Both the position numbers and the translations under genes were made by a program. Shown here piece by piece: positions 11,565 through 22,784 of a stretch of DNA of 64,000 nucleotides (position 1 is its first letter; each line of letters opens with the position of its first letter). The stretch is from contig ML058587.1 in assembly GCA_003013855.2 (NCBI GenBank), forward strand, positions 186,001 through 250,000. Direction: 5' to 3'. The stretch is from Liriodendron chinense. Its lineage: Eukaryota; Streptophyta; Magnoliopsida; Magnoliales; Magnoliaceae. The notes beneath the pieces were generated by a model. It had not been told where the DNA came from. It did not search any database and saw only the letters and a program-made list of their open reading frames with translations.

Positions 11565-12185
11565 TATGGGACACTGTGATGTATATGTTTTATCCAAGAA
11601 TCCTGATCCTCCGCTCAAACCGGGCAGAGAAATTATGCTTTTCACCTCTTTGATTGGTCCAGCTCAGTCTCATAGTGTTAGAGTTGTTGAGCTCTAAGTC
11701 TCAAAGCTTAACAGCCTCTGTCACTATTAGACTGAGATTGGACCAATCAAAAAGGCAGCGGCAGATGATCCAGATTCTTTATCCACGCCATCCATCCATT
11801 ACCTCGTCATTTCACACATGAGCCCAAAAATTAAACAAATCCAAAGCTTAAGTTGACCACACCACATGAAACAATAGGATAATGATGCCTGCATTTGAAA
11901 CCTTCTTAGGGCCCACCATGATCGATGCTTATTTTATATCCAACCTGTTTATAAAGTGGATGAAAGTAAAACACAAATATAAGCTTGATTTAAAATTTTT
12001 GTGTCCTCAATAACTTTTTTCAATTATAGGTGTTAAATCCCCCATTGTTTTTTGTGGTGTGGTCTACATGGGCATGGGCTTTGTATCTGCTTTATTTTTA
12101 TCTCATGCCCTAAAATGAGCTAAAAAAACATATGAACGGCATGGACAAAACACATACATCATAGGTGGGGCCTATAGAATTGGGC
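11565..12185. repeat. foldback repeat, GGGCCCACC family, copy b
   Basis: Orthologue within the duplication of the copy at 7870-8235. It is lengthened by a nested hAT-like MITE near its left end. The right arm ends with ACACATACATCATAGGTGGGG. Confidence 0.65.
11597..11777. mobile_element. hAT-like MITE (181 bp)
   Basis: An insertion absent from the paralogous site near 7910. TTTATCCA is duplicated on both sides (11589-11596 and 11778-11785), an 8-bp target duplication. The two halves are inverted copies: TTGATTGGTCCA near the left matches TGGACCAATCAA near the right, and the termini are AGAATCCTGATC and GATCCAGATTC. There is no coding sequence. Confidence 0.75.
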
Positions 12186-12654
12186 ACAATATATCCCAAT
12201 CAGTAGTGTAAATTTAGTGTGGTTAATAAAACATGATATTTTGGTAAATTGTCATACATCTAATCATATGTGAGGTTGATATATCATTCATTGCCACGTT
12301 TGGCATGTTGAATATCTATCATCTAGCATCAAAATACTAATTGAATTTGTTGGCTTTGATTTTTTAAGGGAATTTTACAAACTAGTACCTTATTAATATA
12401 GTATTTATATTCTAGTATCCTTTTAAATTAAGTTTACACTAAGACGCCTCATTAATGAAGTTATTGTCAAAGGGGATACCTTCCATTAGTTTTCTCTAAC
12501 TTCAGTTTGATTATTTTCTAAAATGACTAAAAGACCCACTGAGTAATAAGGTTGTTCAGGAAGAATTAAATGAATACCTGAAAGTAAAAGCTATTAATTA
12601 ATCAACAATTTTCTCTAATGCATCCGGGACGTAGCTACTAGTCGATGCTTTATT

Positions 12655-13090
12655 GGCCCACCATAGTTGATGTGTTTTATCCACACTGTCCATCCATTTT
12701 TTTCAGATAATTTTAGGGCATGATCCATAAAATGAGGCAGATACAAATCTGAACAGGTCAACCACACTATGAGAAATAGTGGTAATTAAACACCCACCAT
12801 AAAACATTTCTAAGGCCCACTGTCATGCTCACCCCAATGTTTATTTTCCATCCAACCTGTTGATTGGGTCACACAAGCCTGGATGGAGGGAAAACTCATA
12901 TCAGCTTCATTCAAAACTTTCATGGCCCTAAGAAGTTTTTAGTGGTGGGTATTCAATTACCACTGTTTCTTACGGTCTGGTCCACCTGAGATTTGGATTC
13001 ACCTCATTATTGGGCTCATGCTGTAAGATCATAGGGAAAAATGGATGGAATGATGTGGATAAAATATACACATCCTGGTGGGGCTCAGAT
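12655..13090. repeat. foldback repeat, GGGCCCACC family, copy c
   Basis: The left arm starts GGCCCACCATAGTTGATGTG; the right arm ends ATACACATCCTGGTGGGGCTC. It lies inside the 2.9-kb long-TIR element. Confidence 0.65.
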
Positions 13091-13125
13091 AGAACCATAT
13101 GCAATCACTATCCAGTTGCCGCAGG

Positions 13126-13676
13126 TAGGGCTCTCAATGGAGCGGGTCAAATCCGAGATCCGATTAGTTCCGAATCCATATAATGCAGATTTGGATCTTA
13201 AAATAGGTCCAATTAGTTAAAATGGACCGGATTTGGATCTTAAAATAGGCCCGATTACTTAAATGGACCAGATAAGGATTCACAGGAACATATTCGAGTC
13301 CGATCACCTTACTGTATATGTTATAATGATGCTGATCATCCGATTTACAAATTATTTTAGGCCATGTTGACCATACCATAGTAAATAGTGGGATTTGCAT
13401 CATTTTTCTACTAAATTAAATATATTATATTATATGTTTTATATCATATATTTTTTTAGATTTGTAATGGGGTGGATTCGACCTAGATGCGGCCCGAATC
13501 TAATGGTCGTATGGATTTTGGATCTTGGATCGGAAATGGATGTAACAATTTATAAATGGATCGGATATGGATATCACCTTTTGGATCCAAGTTGGATCTG
13601 AATCCATATACAGATATACGAACTTGGAGCCTGATCCAACTAGATCCGATCCAGATATAACCCATTGAGAGCCCTA
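13126..13676. mobile_element. hAT-type non-autonomous element (551 bp)
   Basis: The termini TAGGGCTCTCAATGG and CCATTGAGAGCCCTA are perfect 15-bp inverted repeats. GCCGCAGG flanks both sides (13118-13125 and 13677-13684), a perfect 8-bp target duplication typical of hAT. The interior is made of degenerate GGATCCGATCC-like motifs in both orientations and does not code for transposase. Confidence 0.88.
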
Positions 13677-13724
13677 GCCGCAGGTCAAAGGATCTCCGAA
13701 TTAGCTGCGGACTCACCCAACACG

Positions 13725-15065
13725 GTGTGCTCTAACCGTGGAGCCCACCTTGATGTTAGTATTGTATATCTGGGCCATCCATGCTTCTTTCGGAGCATGA
13801 ATTCAAAAATTAAGCAGATCCAAATCTCACGTGGACCATACCATAGGAAACAGTGCTGATTGAATGCCCACCATTAAAAACTCCCTAGGGCCCATCATAA
13901 TGCCCATTATGATGTTTATTTGCCATCCAACTTGCTGATAAGGACACAGATCTGGATGAAGGGGAAAAAACATAAACCAGCTTGATCCAAAACTTTTGTA
14001 ACCCATATTAAGTTTTTAATGATGGGCGTTTAATCACAATTGTTTCCTATAGTATGCTCCACCTTAGATTTGGATCTCCTTTTTTTGGGCTTATGCTGTA
14101 AATTTATCTGATAAAATGAATGGACGGCGTGGATTAAACACATACATCCTAATGGGCCAACAGAACACGGTCCGCAGGCAATCCGCATCCGGTTTGTCTT
14201 TCCCCTTGTTTTGTATTGTCAGTACGCTGTAGGCCCACCATTATGTATGTATGTATCGTGTATCAACACCGTCCATCCATTTTTCCGATCAATTTAGAGC
14301 ATGAGCCCAAAAATGAAGCAGATCCAAATCTCAGGTGGACCATACTGGAAGAAAGTGGTTATTGAACACCCCCACTTGAAAAAAAAAAATTGTGGGCTAC
14401 GAAAGTTTTGGATCAAGCTGATATTTGTTTTTTCCCTTCGTTATCAACAGGTTTAATGGAAACTAAACTCATGGTTGGCATTACAGTGGGCCCTAGGAAT
14501 TTTTTAATGGTGGGCATTCAATCAGTACTCTGGTCCAACTGAGATTTGGATGTGCTTAATTTTTGGGTTCATGCCCTGAAAGGAGACGGGAAACTGGATA
14601 GCGGATTGCATAAGGTGCTCTGCGGGCCCACCATGATGCATGTGTTTTATCCACGTCATCCATCCATTTTTCCATATCATCTTAGGGAATGAACCAAGAA
14701 TGAGGAAGATCCAAATCTAAAGTGGGCCAATACCATAAGAAACAATAGTGTTTAACACCCACCATTAAAAACATTCCTGGGGCCCACTAAAGTTTTGGAT
14801 AAGGCTGATATCTGTTTTTTACCTTCATCCAGATCTGTGTGACCCAATCAACAGGTTGGATGGAAAATAAACATTGTGATGGGTATTACGTACGGTAGCT
14901 GTAGGAAGTTTTTAATGGTGAGCATTCAATCATAATTGTTCCTATGGTGTGGTCCACTTGAGATTGTTCTTCCTTTTTTTGGGATCATGTACCGAAGTGA
15001 CATGAAAAATTGGATGGATGGCGTGGATAAAAAATATACATCATGGTGGGCCCACATAGCAGGCG
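13725..15065. repeat. three adjacent foldback repeats, GGGCCCACC family, copies d-f
   Basis: Copies at about 13725-14170, 14228-14600 and 14618-15062. Each opens with a GGCCCACCATxATG core and a TATCCACGCCGTCCATCC-like stretch; the first and third clearly close with its reverse complement. They are arranged head to tail inside the long-TIR element. No coding sequence. Confidence 0.65.
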
Positions 15066-15299
15066 ACTTGTAATCAGTCCCAATAATGCAATCCCCACTT
15101 GCTTACGCAATCTTATTAGTGGGCATTTTAGTCTTTTAGAAAAAATTGATAACAGAAGTTATTAGAAACTAACTCGTTTGACAATAGCTTGATTAATGAG
15201 GTACTTTAATGAAGAATTAATTTTAAAAGGTATCAGGATGTAAATGATGCGTTAATAAGATACTATTTTGTAAAATTTTCATTTTTAAAGGTGGTTTAT

Positions 15300-15710
15300 A
15301 TTAGGAAATAAATGACAAGAAATTAATTGGATCATTCTATTTGAATTTGTTGACTATGCTTTTTAATGGTTTACATTAGGACATAAATAACAAGAAGTGT
15401 ATATACCATTCAAAGATACTTTTAATCACAACGACATTGCATTTAAAGTAATCTTTTAATCAAATCAAAAGCCCAAAAAAAGAAATATACAACCACATTG
15501 CATTTAAAGAACTCATCTGACAATAAAAAATCTCATAAAAAAGAAAGATACAACCATACTATTCTTAGCAAAGGAAAAGAATGTTAGCTAGAGAGAAAGG
15601 CAGTTGAGGAAGTGAGAGATTGCTCATCTCCCTCCAGCAATCTATCTATTGCTAATAGTAGCTAGACATGCATTGCTAAAAATATATTTTATTATCTCCT
15701 ATTTCACATG
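15300..15710. other. AT-rich spacer, nothing recognised
   Basis: No gene or bounded repeat. Two similar stretches begin ATTTGTTG and GGTTTATATTAGGA/GGTTTACATTAGGA. Confidence 0.4.
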
Positions 15711-16109
15711 GTGGCATGTGAATACGCATTTGATATACATTGTTAATTACTATGGAATCTATATGAATTGGAATCACTACATGCATTTGGCTGCATGTAA
15801 CAAGAATCCACTGTAATATACTGACAATTTGATAATCAAAATTACCAAATTATGTTTGATAAGATATGATGGTGCCCCATGAATTTGTGGTAATTGAAAT
15901 CCATATAAAATGAGAACACATGATTTTGTTGTGATTTTAATAAAAAAAAAGTCTTTTTGGTGTATTTGGTGTGAATTAGGGATTCTAATTCACATCAAAT
16001 ACAATCCTCCCAAATATCCCAATTACCACCTATTCACACCTCTCAGCGTGTATTTGGTGGTAATAAGTGTTAACCGGCAATTTCAATGCATTTGGGAGAG
16101 TATGTTTAG

Positions 16110-16316
16110 GGCCCATTACGATACCACCAAATAAGTTACTTTTTCTACTTACAACAGTAGATAACTTATTTGAGATAAGTAAGTTTTGTTTATAATTACT
16201 TATAAGTAACTTTTTCATATAAAGTTACTTAATCACTTCAGATTCACAAGTAAAAATCAAGATAAGCTATTTAAGGCATAAGTAACTTAAGTAACTTATT
16301 ATCCAAACCCTTCCCC
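16110..16316. mobile_element. Tourist-like MITE (207 bp)
   Basis: Starts GGCCCATTACGATACC and ends CCAAACCCTTCCCC, partly inverted. TAG is duplicated on each side (16107-16109 and 16317-16319). The subterminal AAATAAGTTACTT motifs match those of the larger element at 39210-40271. The 3-bp duplication fits PIF/Harbinger-Tourist elements. Confidence 0.55.
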
Positions 16317-16543
16317 TAGTGTGTAATTGACCAACTATACCAGAAGCCCCCTGTTTTGAAAACACATTAAGACCAAGTGATTCCAATTCTCCATGCTCTC
16401 AAACAACCCTAAAATGTAATCATAGATTGGATGTTGTTGGATGCACCATGTGCTTTAAGAGGTTTGGTAACCACACCTAAGCGTGTGGCCCAGCCCACTG
16501 ACCCATCAATATTTATTGCACGAGGCGAGCTAGCATCTGTTCG

Positions 16544-16929
16544 GAAAAAAAAAGTTGCTACACCCAAGGGTTAGCTACGATAGCTACACCGGGTGTAGAC
16601 GTGTAGTAATGACCCACCATGATGTATTTGTTGTATCCACTCCGTCCATCCATTTGGCGAGATCATTTTATGTCAGGACACCAATAATCAGGCAGACTCA
16701 AAGCTTAAGTGGACCTAGAACAGAAAATACCGGGAATTGAACGCCAACCATTAAAAACTTCTTGGGGGCCACCTGAGCTTCTGATCTGCCTCATTTTTGG
16801 TATCATGCCCTATAATGATCTCTCCCAATGGATGGACGGAGTGGATAAAACACATACATTATGGTGGGGTCATTACTACACCCGGTATAGCTAGCGTAGC
16901 TAACTCGTCAGTGTAGCAAAATTTTTCTC
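16544..16929. mobile_element. Mutator-like MITE of the foldback family (386 bp)
   Basis: CATCTGTTCG flanks both ends (16534-16543 and 16930-16939), a perfect 10-bp target duplication. The TIRs extend inward through TTGCTACAC, GTTAGCTACG and ACCGGGTGTAG into the common CCCACCATGATGTAT core. This is the best-bounded copy of the abundant foldback family and suggests a Mutator-like mobilising enzyme. Confidence 0.8.
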
Positions 16930-17334
16930 CATCTGTTCGCAAGATCGAATCTTCCCATAAGACGCAGATTAAAAAAAAAAAAAGAAGGCCATTTTGCTGA
17001 TTAAATTAATCTGTGTCCCAAATAAATGCATCAAAAAAGTACTTTGTTTAGCCGTCCATTGGTGGCATTAGCTATGCTCGTTTTAGCTGTCCAATTATTT
17101 CTTACACCACAACCACATGATCAAAGGGACCGAAATGCCCTTTGATCAGCCAGAGTATGTAACCAGATGGATGTCGCTATGATTGCCTTACAAAAGTGAT
17201 TCTTTGAGAACATAAGCAATTCATGAGGGGCTCTAAGGAATGGATGGATTGTATTGTATTCTACCTCCAAAGTTAGTTGACTCGAGGAAAGGAAGATACA
17301 ATGATGCAACTAATCTATTCACACCCCCATTTCC

Positions 17335-17675
17335 TGTGGGATAGCCTCCTTCTTGGTTGTGAAGCTGGTGTAGGCCCTCACCCTCGAAAATCTATATAAG
17401 AGCACAAGAGGGACTCTGAAAAATTATAAGACACAAAGGGGAATTATGGCTCTAAGCTATAGGTATTGTTTTACCCTGCACTACCAACTCAGGCTTTCAG
17501 CACAATTGGTAGAATAATGTCGTAACAAGTGGTATCAGAACTTCAGGTCGACAGTTTGAACCATAGTGGGAAAACTCATTGGGAGAAAATTGTTGGTATA
17601 GGACAACATCTTCCTTGCTGTGAAGCCAGTGTAGGCCCTCACCCTTAAGAATCTATGTAAGAGCACACAAGACTC
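17335..17675 (+). mobile_element. TRIM 2, truncated at the 3' end
   Basis: The 5' LTR is 17335-17527 (TGTGGGATAG...CGTAACA). PBS TGGTATCAGAACTT begins at 17530. A purine tract GGGAGAAAA (17581-17589) precedes the 3' LTR at 17591, which repeats the CTTCCTTG, GTGTAGGCCCTCACCCT and TATGTAAGAGCAC landmarks. Only about 63 bp separate the LTRs. Homology stops at about 17675, so the 3' LTR is cut short and no target duplication can be shown. Confidence 0.75.
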
Positions 17676-18500
17676 GGCATTCTATGTTACCTTATTTTTA
17701 TATAGAATTCAAAGGAGTTGCTGTCCTTTAAAAACCAATCTAATGGTCAATCACTACAGAGGAATGGAGAACGTCTTACCTGAAACAGCTAAAGAAGGGT
17801 TGAGACCTACTCATTTAATGCTGAGTAAGAACTAAGTTGAACTAAGAAAAGATTGGGTAAGAAGGAAGCGATAGCTTAATCGGCAAGGAGAGAAAGCGAT
17901 GGCTATGGTTATCCATAGGAAGTTGTGTGTTGTGTAAACCTTTTATTTTTATATAAAAACAATATTGATCGTCTATTTCAAAGGTAATGGATCAGATGGA
18001 TGGTATTTGTCTGATTGTGAGATGTTCACATGGTAGGCGCCAATCACATGTACATTAGTGAATACACACACAGAGAGGGCACATAATCTTAATTATACTT
18101 GCTTGACTGTAATTTTCCCTATCCAATTTATGATAGGAAAGACTGATACTCTGGCACAGTCTCATGGACGATACACGGGCGTTTAAAAGTTACTTAGAAT
18201 GCAAGCAATGCAAGTTAAGTTGTCCAAGTCGTAGGTCCCAATTTCGATATATGATGAGCCAAAGATTACCACAATCAGATCAGAAGGTTAAAATGAAGAA
18301 TATTCAATGGTCTCATTTCACAAGTTTCCAAGAATAAGAGATTTTGAGTTAGTGTATGACACACATACAATTTCTGAGCAAATGCGTATCAAGCATCACG
18401 CATGGCCGGAGTATAAATAACAACAACCCTTTAAAGGTGGCGGTTGTAAAGCATGTCATCACTCAACGTAGCTCCCAAACCCAGCAATCCACAAAAAAAT
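17676..18500. other. non-coding end of block B2 and spacer
   Basis: The part to about 18240 aligns with the end of block B1. The rest shows no gene or bounded repeat. Confidence 0.45.
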
Positions 18501-18509
18501 AATGTAGGA

Positions 18510-18815
18510 ACGAAATTTGCTAATTGCACACGCGCATAGAGCCGTACATATCCACACGCGGGCACAGATGTAACTATGAAACACATGTATGGGATCTGAG
18601 CCTTCCATAAGATTAGAGATGATGTTTTGATCCTAAAAAGGCCCACCTGAGGTGTGAAATGGCTTGATTATTATGGTAGTAGATCTAAACCAATGTAGCT
18701 GATCATCTGATGAAAGGCTCAGATCTCATGAACGTGTCACGTAATGAAACATGTGTGCCCACGTGTGGATTTGTACGCCTCTACACGTGTGTGGAATTAG
18801 CAAACGTTAGGAGGT
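18510..18815. repeat. foldback element downstream of the RIC gene
   Basis: About 18510-18640 is inverted at about 18690-18815: TTTGCTAATTGCACACGCGC on the left corresponds to the complement of GTGTGTGGAATTAGCAAACG on the right. Arms of about 120 bp enclose a short loop. It ends about 30 bp past the RIC stop codon, so it probably lies in the 3' UTR or just beyond. Confidence 0.7.
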
Positions 18816-18844
18816 CTATACAATCTCAGATGCACTCAAGAAGA

Positions 18845-21800
18845 TCAGGTAAGCCTGATAGAAGAGCCATGTGCAAGGGGTACTGCATCTGATTGAGCAG
18901 ACATGGCAAGCTCAAACTGCCTTAGAGAGATTGGAGTGAAGGAAAGCAAATCTGGGGCCTTGATATCATCCCAGCCCTTCATTGTTGTGTTGGTTGTGTT
19001 GGACCCATCCCATCCAATGTGTGTGACATGCTTCACATCTGTTGGAAATCCAATCTCCAGATCCATCTTTACATCTTCTTCCTCTTCCTTGTATGCTACA
19101 AAAGGACCCAAAAATCAATCAATCAACACTCATTTCAACTATAGTAGAAGTATTGTGCTTGTGGGGTCCATGATTCGGTGATCCAGACCGTTGATGTCAT
19201 GGGACCCATAGTGGATGGACTGTGCTCTAAGAATCCCATCTTGGGGTGGTGATGACCCTTCTTTTGATTACTTGCAGATAAACCCTAAAGAAAATATATC
19301 CAGTGGGGGTCCACAATCATTTTGTAAAAAGGAAAAAGATTAGATGTATTGGATCTTACGATCTGGAGAAATTTCAGGTATCAGTCCATTCAGTGGGCCC
19401 ACTATTTTAATGGTCTGGATGGGCTCCAGTTGTACAAACTGAAGATCCGAGGATGCGTGTATCATTGAGTCGAGGATCATGTATTTTTTACTCGAACCTC
19501 GGGCTTGCTTAATTTTTAAGAAATACGAGTCCCACGCGTGTACAAGTCTGCAGGTAATGTACCTGCCACACGTGTGCCAGCATGGCACGTTGTTACCAGA
19601 TCCAATCCATGAGGGATACCACCATGTAGATGCTCTTGCCCAAGAATGATGTTGGTCCACTTGTGAGATGGGCCACTTTTTATACCAAAAATATGTACGG
19701 CTAAGAAAACTTGGCTGTTGTGACCCAGATACTCATTGGGCTATGCTTATTTTTTGGAGAGAATATCTAAAAGATCATAGCTACATGATGGACGGGATAT
19801 TGCACCTGTGGCTCACCTTGTCACGTCGCATGGCGTGTACATGGCCTGCCTTGTACACGCGTGTGCTTAGCAACCTCAATCATTACTTATGGAGTCACAG
19901 AAGGCTCACCCCATGAGCGAACAGGCCTGCTCTGTGATCAATGGTCAAAAACATGTTGGGACCAGCTTGATGAACGGGCTGGATGTTGCAAACACGTGCC
20001 ATGTTGGCACGGGTGACGTAGAAACGCCCTTCACAGGAAAGAGCCGGAGACGCCAAGAATCAAAAGAAGCCTCCTTTTTTTGGTGGAATCTAGTGGGACC
20101 ATTTTGATAAGGTCCATTAAGATGGACAATTGGACGGTATATATAGGTGATTTGGCCACCCACCACAGTACGTAATACTAAAATAAGATGATGATGAAGA
20201 TAAGGTGAGTATTTAAAATTTCCCCCTCGGTGTAAAGGTACTTGATAGGCCCTACAGCCTTGCTAGGCAAGAGACCAGCCAATTTAGCCGTGGTAATGGG
20301 TCGGGTGCAGCCCAAGTTGGGGCCAGCCCGAGCCAGACCCATCTACTAAACAGACCAAGGATTCCAGCCTGAAACTGACCCACGACCGATTAATCTATGG
20401 GCTGACCTAGCCCACTTAAAATTCATAGAGCCAAGCGAAACTGACCTGATTCATTTATTATAATTGGGTTGGGTTTGTCCAGCTCGACTGGACCGAGCAT
20501 ACACACTTGGGGCTTAAGAATGGAATGTGAGACAAAAGGTGCCAGCACCATGTGAAAAAGCGCATAATTCAACCAAACGGTTCATGCGTTACGATCCGTC
20601 GAATTAATCCAACAGTCTATAACATTCTATAATTGGTAGACTGAGTCGACGTAGGTCAAAATATTATTACAGATTTCTGAGTATTTAGGACCGTCGAATA
20701 TGATATTACGACCAGATAGTATGAATCAACTGTCACAACAGTCGAATATTGTGTGATTGTTGTAGACCGCAGAATTGTATTTTTGACCATCAATTTTTCA
20801 ACAACTTATTTCAACTTTGCTGACTATCGAATGGATTATATATCGACAATTCTAGATGGTCAAATTATGCACTTTTCCACCCAGGCCTGCTCGAGTTATG
20901 GATACATGCAAGCCTCCATGCATCGTAGAGGTTTGGTTGAATATCTCTTGATTTACAATACCATATGTTAGGATCTTAATTAGCCTTTGAACCTTAGATC
21001 ATTTTCCAATGATCCAAACCATTTATATGACGAGCTTCACTTTGTACGGTAAAAAGACAACAAACAAATGCTCTTCATTGGATTATTTAAACCCTTAGAT
21101 AATTTTTTTTCTTCTGCCTATGAATATAAAAATTCCCCATAAATATATTGTCCAATCAAAGGGTTGAATATTCAACCAAAGAGGTTTTTTCTTGTTATTT
21201 TGTTTCAGCATCCCTCGACGAGAGCCCCGTCAAATAAATGGTTTGACCCATTAAAAATATCCTATATCCAACAGCTATAGTTCCAATGTATCTTATTTCA
21301 ATACACCAAGGTGTATTAGATCATCTCGAGTTTTGAGCTTGCTCAGGTCATGTTCTATATCTATGCTTATCATCTATTAATTTGTCTTTGGTGCCGGCCT
21401 GGTTGGGTCATCTGATGCGACCCAGTGATAAGCAGGTTTCGTTATGGTTCAACCCTAGCTCAACTGCAAGACTCTGGCCCATTGCAACCCCTACCAGCCA
21501 CATGTTCAAATTATTCAGGTCCAGCAGGGTAATTGGTTTCTAAGTAATCATGCGTATTGCGCTGTTAATTACTTATCAGACCTTAAAACTCATTGTGGCC
21601 CACCACATGGTCCCACTAGGCTCAGCCAAGAGCCAGTCCAAAGCGTAGGGGGGCTGATTGGAACAGCTAAGCATGGGGAGTTGATTGGGCCAGCTGGGCC
21701 CACTTTAACTAGAAAGTTGATCGTTTTTCACCTCCTACTTACCGAACAATTGAGAGAAGTTCTTCAAGCCCTTCATCAACCTTTGAAACCCTCCAAGTGA

Positions 21801-22057
21801 TGTCTTCATTCTTCCACTTGATAAGCACTCTCCTTTTTTCCACACCAATCCAGAAAAACAAGAAGAGACAGAGAGAGAGCATCATCAAAACAAAAACCCA
21901 ATGAGATTTGAAAGGAAGAGAGAGAGAGAGAGAGCATCATCAAAACAAAAAACTAATGAGATTTGAAACGAAGAGAGAGAAAGAGAGCATCGTCAAAACA
22001 AAAACCCAATAAGATTTGAGAGAGAGAGAGACCATCGTCAAAACAAAAACCCAATAA

Positions 22058-22118
<61 letters not shown>

Positions 22119-22574
22119 ATTATTATCCAAGCCTTATACCAATTAATTAATTGGGGTCGGCGAATCCTGTTTCGTTGGATTCATGGTAAAAGTTATAGTA
22201 AAAATTTAATACCAGCTGCCAACCTGACGCAACACTTCTTTATCAGGGCTGGGTACTATCAATGAGAGCATAAAACTCTCACAGGCGCAATGTAATAGAC
22301 TATTGCATAGGTTGATTACAATCAAGCCCTATCGAATAGTTTATTACGTAGGTTAATTACAATCAAGGAGTCAGAGAGAGAGAGCCTCACCCATCAAAAC
22401 AAAAATCCAATAAGATTTGAAAGAAAAAGGAACAAGAGAGAGCATATCACCCATCAAAACAAAAACCGAATAATTTTGAATGAAAAAACAAGGAGAGAGA
22501 GAAAGAGAGAGCATGGATCACCCATCAAAACAAAACCCAATGAGATTTGAAAGAAAAAGTAAGGAATAAATAAA

Positions 22575-22634
<60 letters not shown>

Positions 22635-22763
22635 ACTTGTCGATAGTGTGTCTGGTTCTTGTTTGGTTTTCTTGGGATGATTTTCACAGACAGCAATGCT
22701 CGATTGAGAAACGCAGCCTATGGAGAAAGGAAGAACCACCAAGCGCTCCATACGGTCTCTCAT
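18845..22763 (-). CDS. ROP-interactive CRIB motif-containing protein (RIC4/RIC2-like), three exons
   Basis: Predicted effector that binds the GTP-bound form of plant ROP/RAC small GTPases at the plasma membrane; RIC proteins link ROPs to actin, calcium and polar growth. CDS: complement of 18845-19095, 21743-21832 and 22637-22763, giving 155 aa. Donors are ACAA|GTAATC and TTCG|GTAAGT; acceptors are AAAAAAG|GA and TTTTGTAG|CA. Phases agree at both junctions (1 then 1). Residues 1-20 read MRDRMERLVVLPFSIGCVSQ, the N-terminus typical of the RIC2/RIC4 group. A basic helix-like segment ending NFSQLF lies at about 50-72 and an acidic run at 75-80. The CRIB motif IGFPTDVKHVTHIGWDG is at 87-103 with both His residues. 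A second conserved block (KAPDLLS...LRQFELAM) follows. An ATG further upstream through the CT tract is less likely as start. No stop or frameshift breaks it. Confidence 0.88.
19096..21742 (-). other. RIC intron 2 (2647 bp)
   Basis: Bounded by GTAAGTAGG at its 5' end (21742 downward) and CCTTTTGTAG at its 3' end. It contains repeat-like sequence, including GGGTCGGGTGCAGCCC-type degenerate motifs (about 20290-20510) and stretches related to the foldbacks seen near 39500. No complete element or gene was found in it. Confidence 0.75.
21833..22636 (-). other. RIC intron 1 (804 bp) with minisatellite
   Basis: Contains at least six copies of a roughly 50-60-bp unit, CATCATCAAAACAAAAACCC plus ATTTGA and a GA run, at about 21875-22080 and 22385-22560. 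A SINE-like insertion at about 22118-22375 splits the array. Long GA tracts lie at 22063-22118 and 22580-22631; on the gene strand these are CT tracts, the second starting only five bases past the donor GT. Confidence 0.8.
22118..22375 (-). repeat. Au-type SINE-like fragment in RIC intron 1
   Basis: Read on the minus strand, 22118-22170 gives GCCGACCCCAATTAATTAATTGGTATAAGGCTTGG-like sequence, resembling the conserved 3' end of plant Au SINEs (GCCGACCCCAATTAGTTGGG). No Pol III A and B boxes were confirmed upstream, so it may be a 5'-truncated copy. It interrupts the intron minisatellite. Confidence 0.45.
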
Positions 22764-22781
22764 CTCTTCATTGAACAGTGG

Positions 22782-22784
<3 letters not shown>

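Larger units (their letters stand above)
12369..15281. mobile_element. 2.9-kb element with about 190-bp terminal inverted repeats
   Basis: Sequence 12369-12560 (GGAATTTTACAAACTAGTAC...) is inverted at about 15098-15281. The flanks TTTTTTAAG (12360-12368) and TTTTTAAAG (15282-15290) are a 9-bp direct repeat with one mismatch. Long TIRs with a 9-bp duplication fit a non-autonomous Mutator-like element. There is no transposase; the interior holds four foldback repeats and one hAT-type element. The flanks are T-rich, so the target duplication is only moderate evidence. Confidence 0.55.
10490..18240 (+). repeat. duplication unit A+B, copy 2
   Basis: Second copy of the unit at about 825-9990. Block A2 is about 10490-12190 and block B2 about 15710-18240, separated by a 2.9-kb long-TIR element and flanks. 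It preserves the empty copia site: GATGAGTGGACC (about 11443) runs directly into CTAATTTCGTG, whereas copy 1 has the copia element between the corresponding sequences. Confidence 0.7.
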
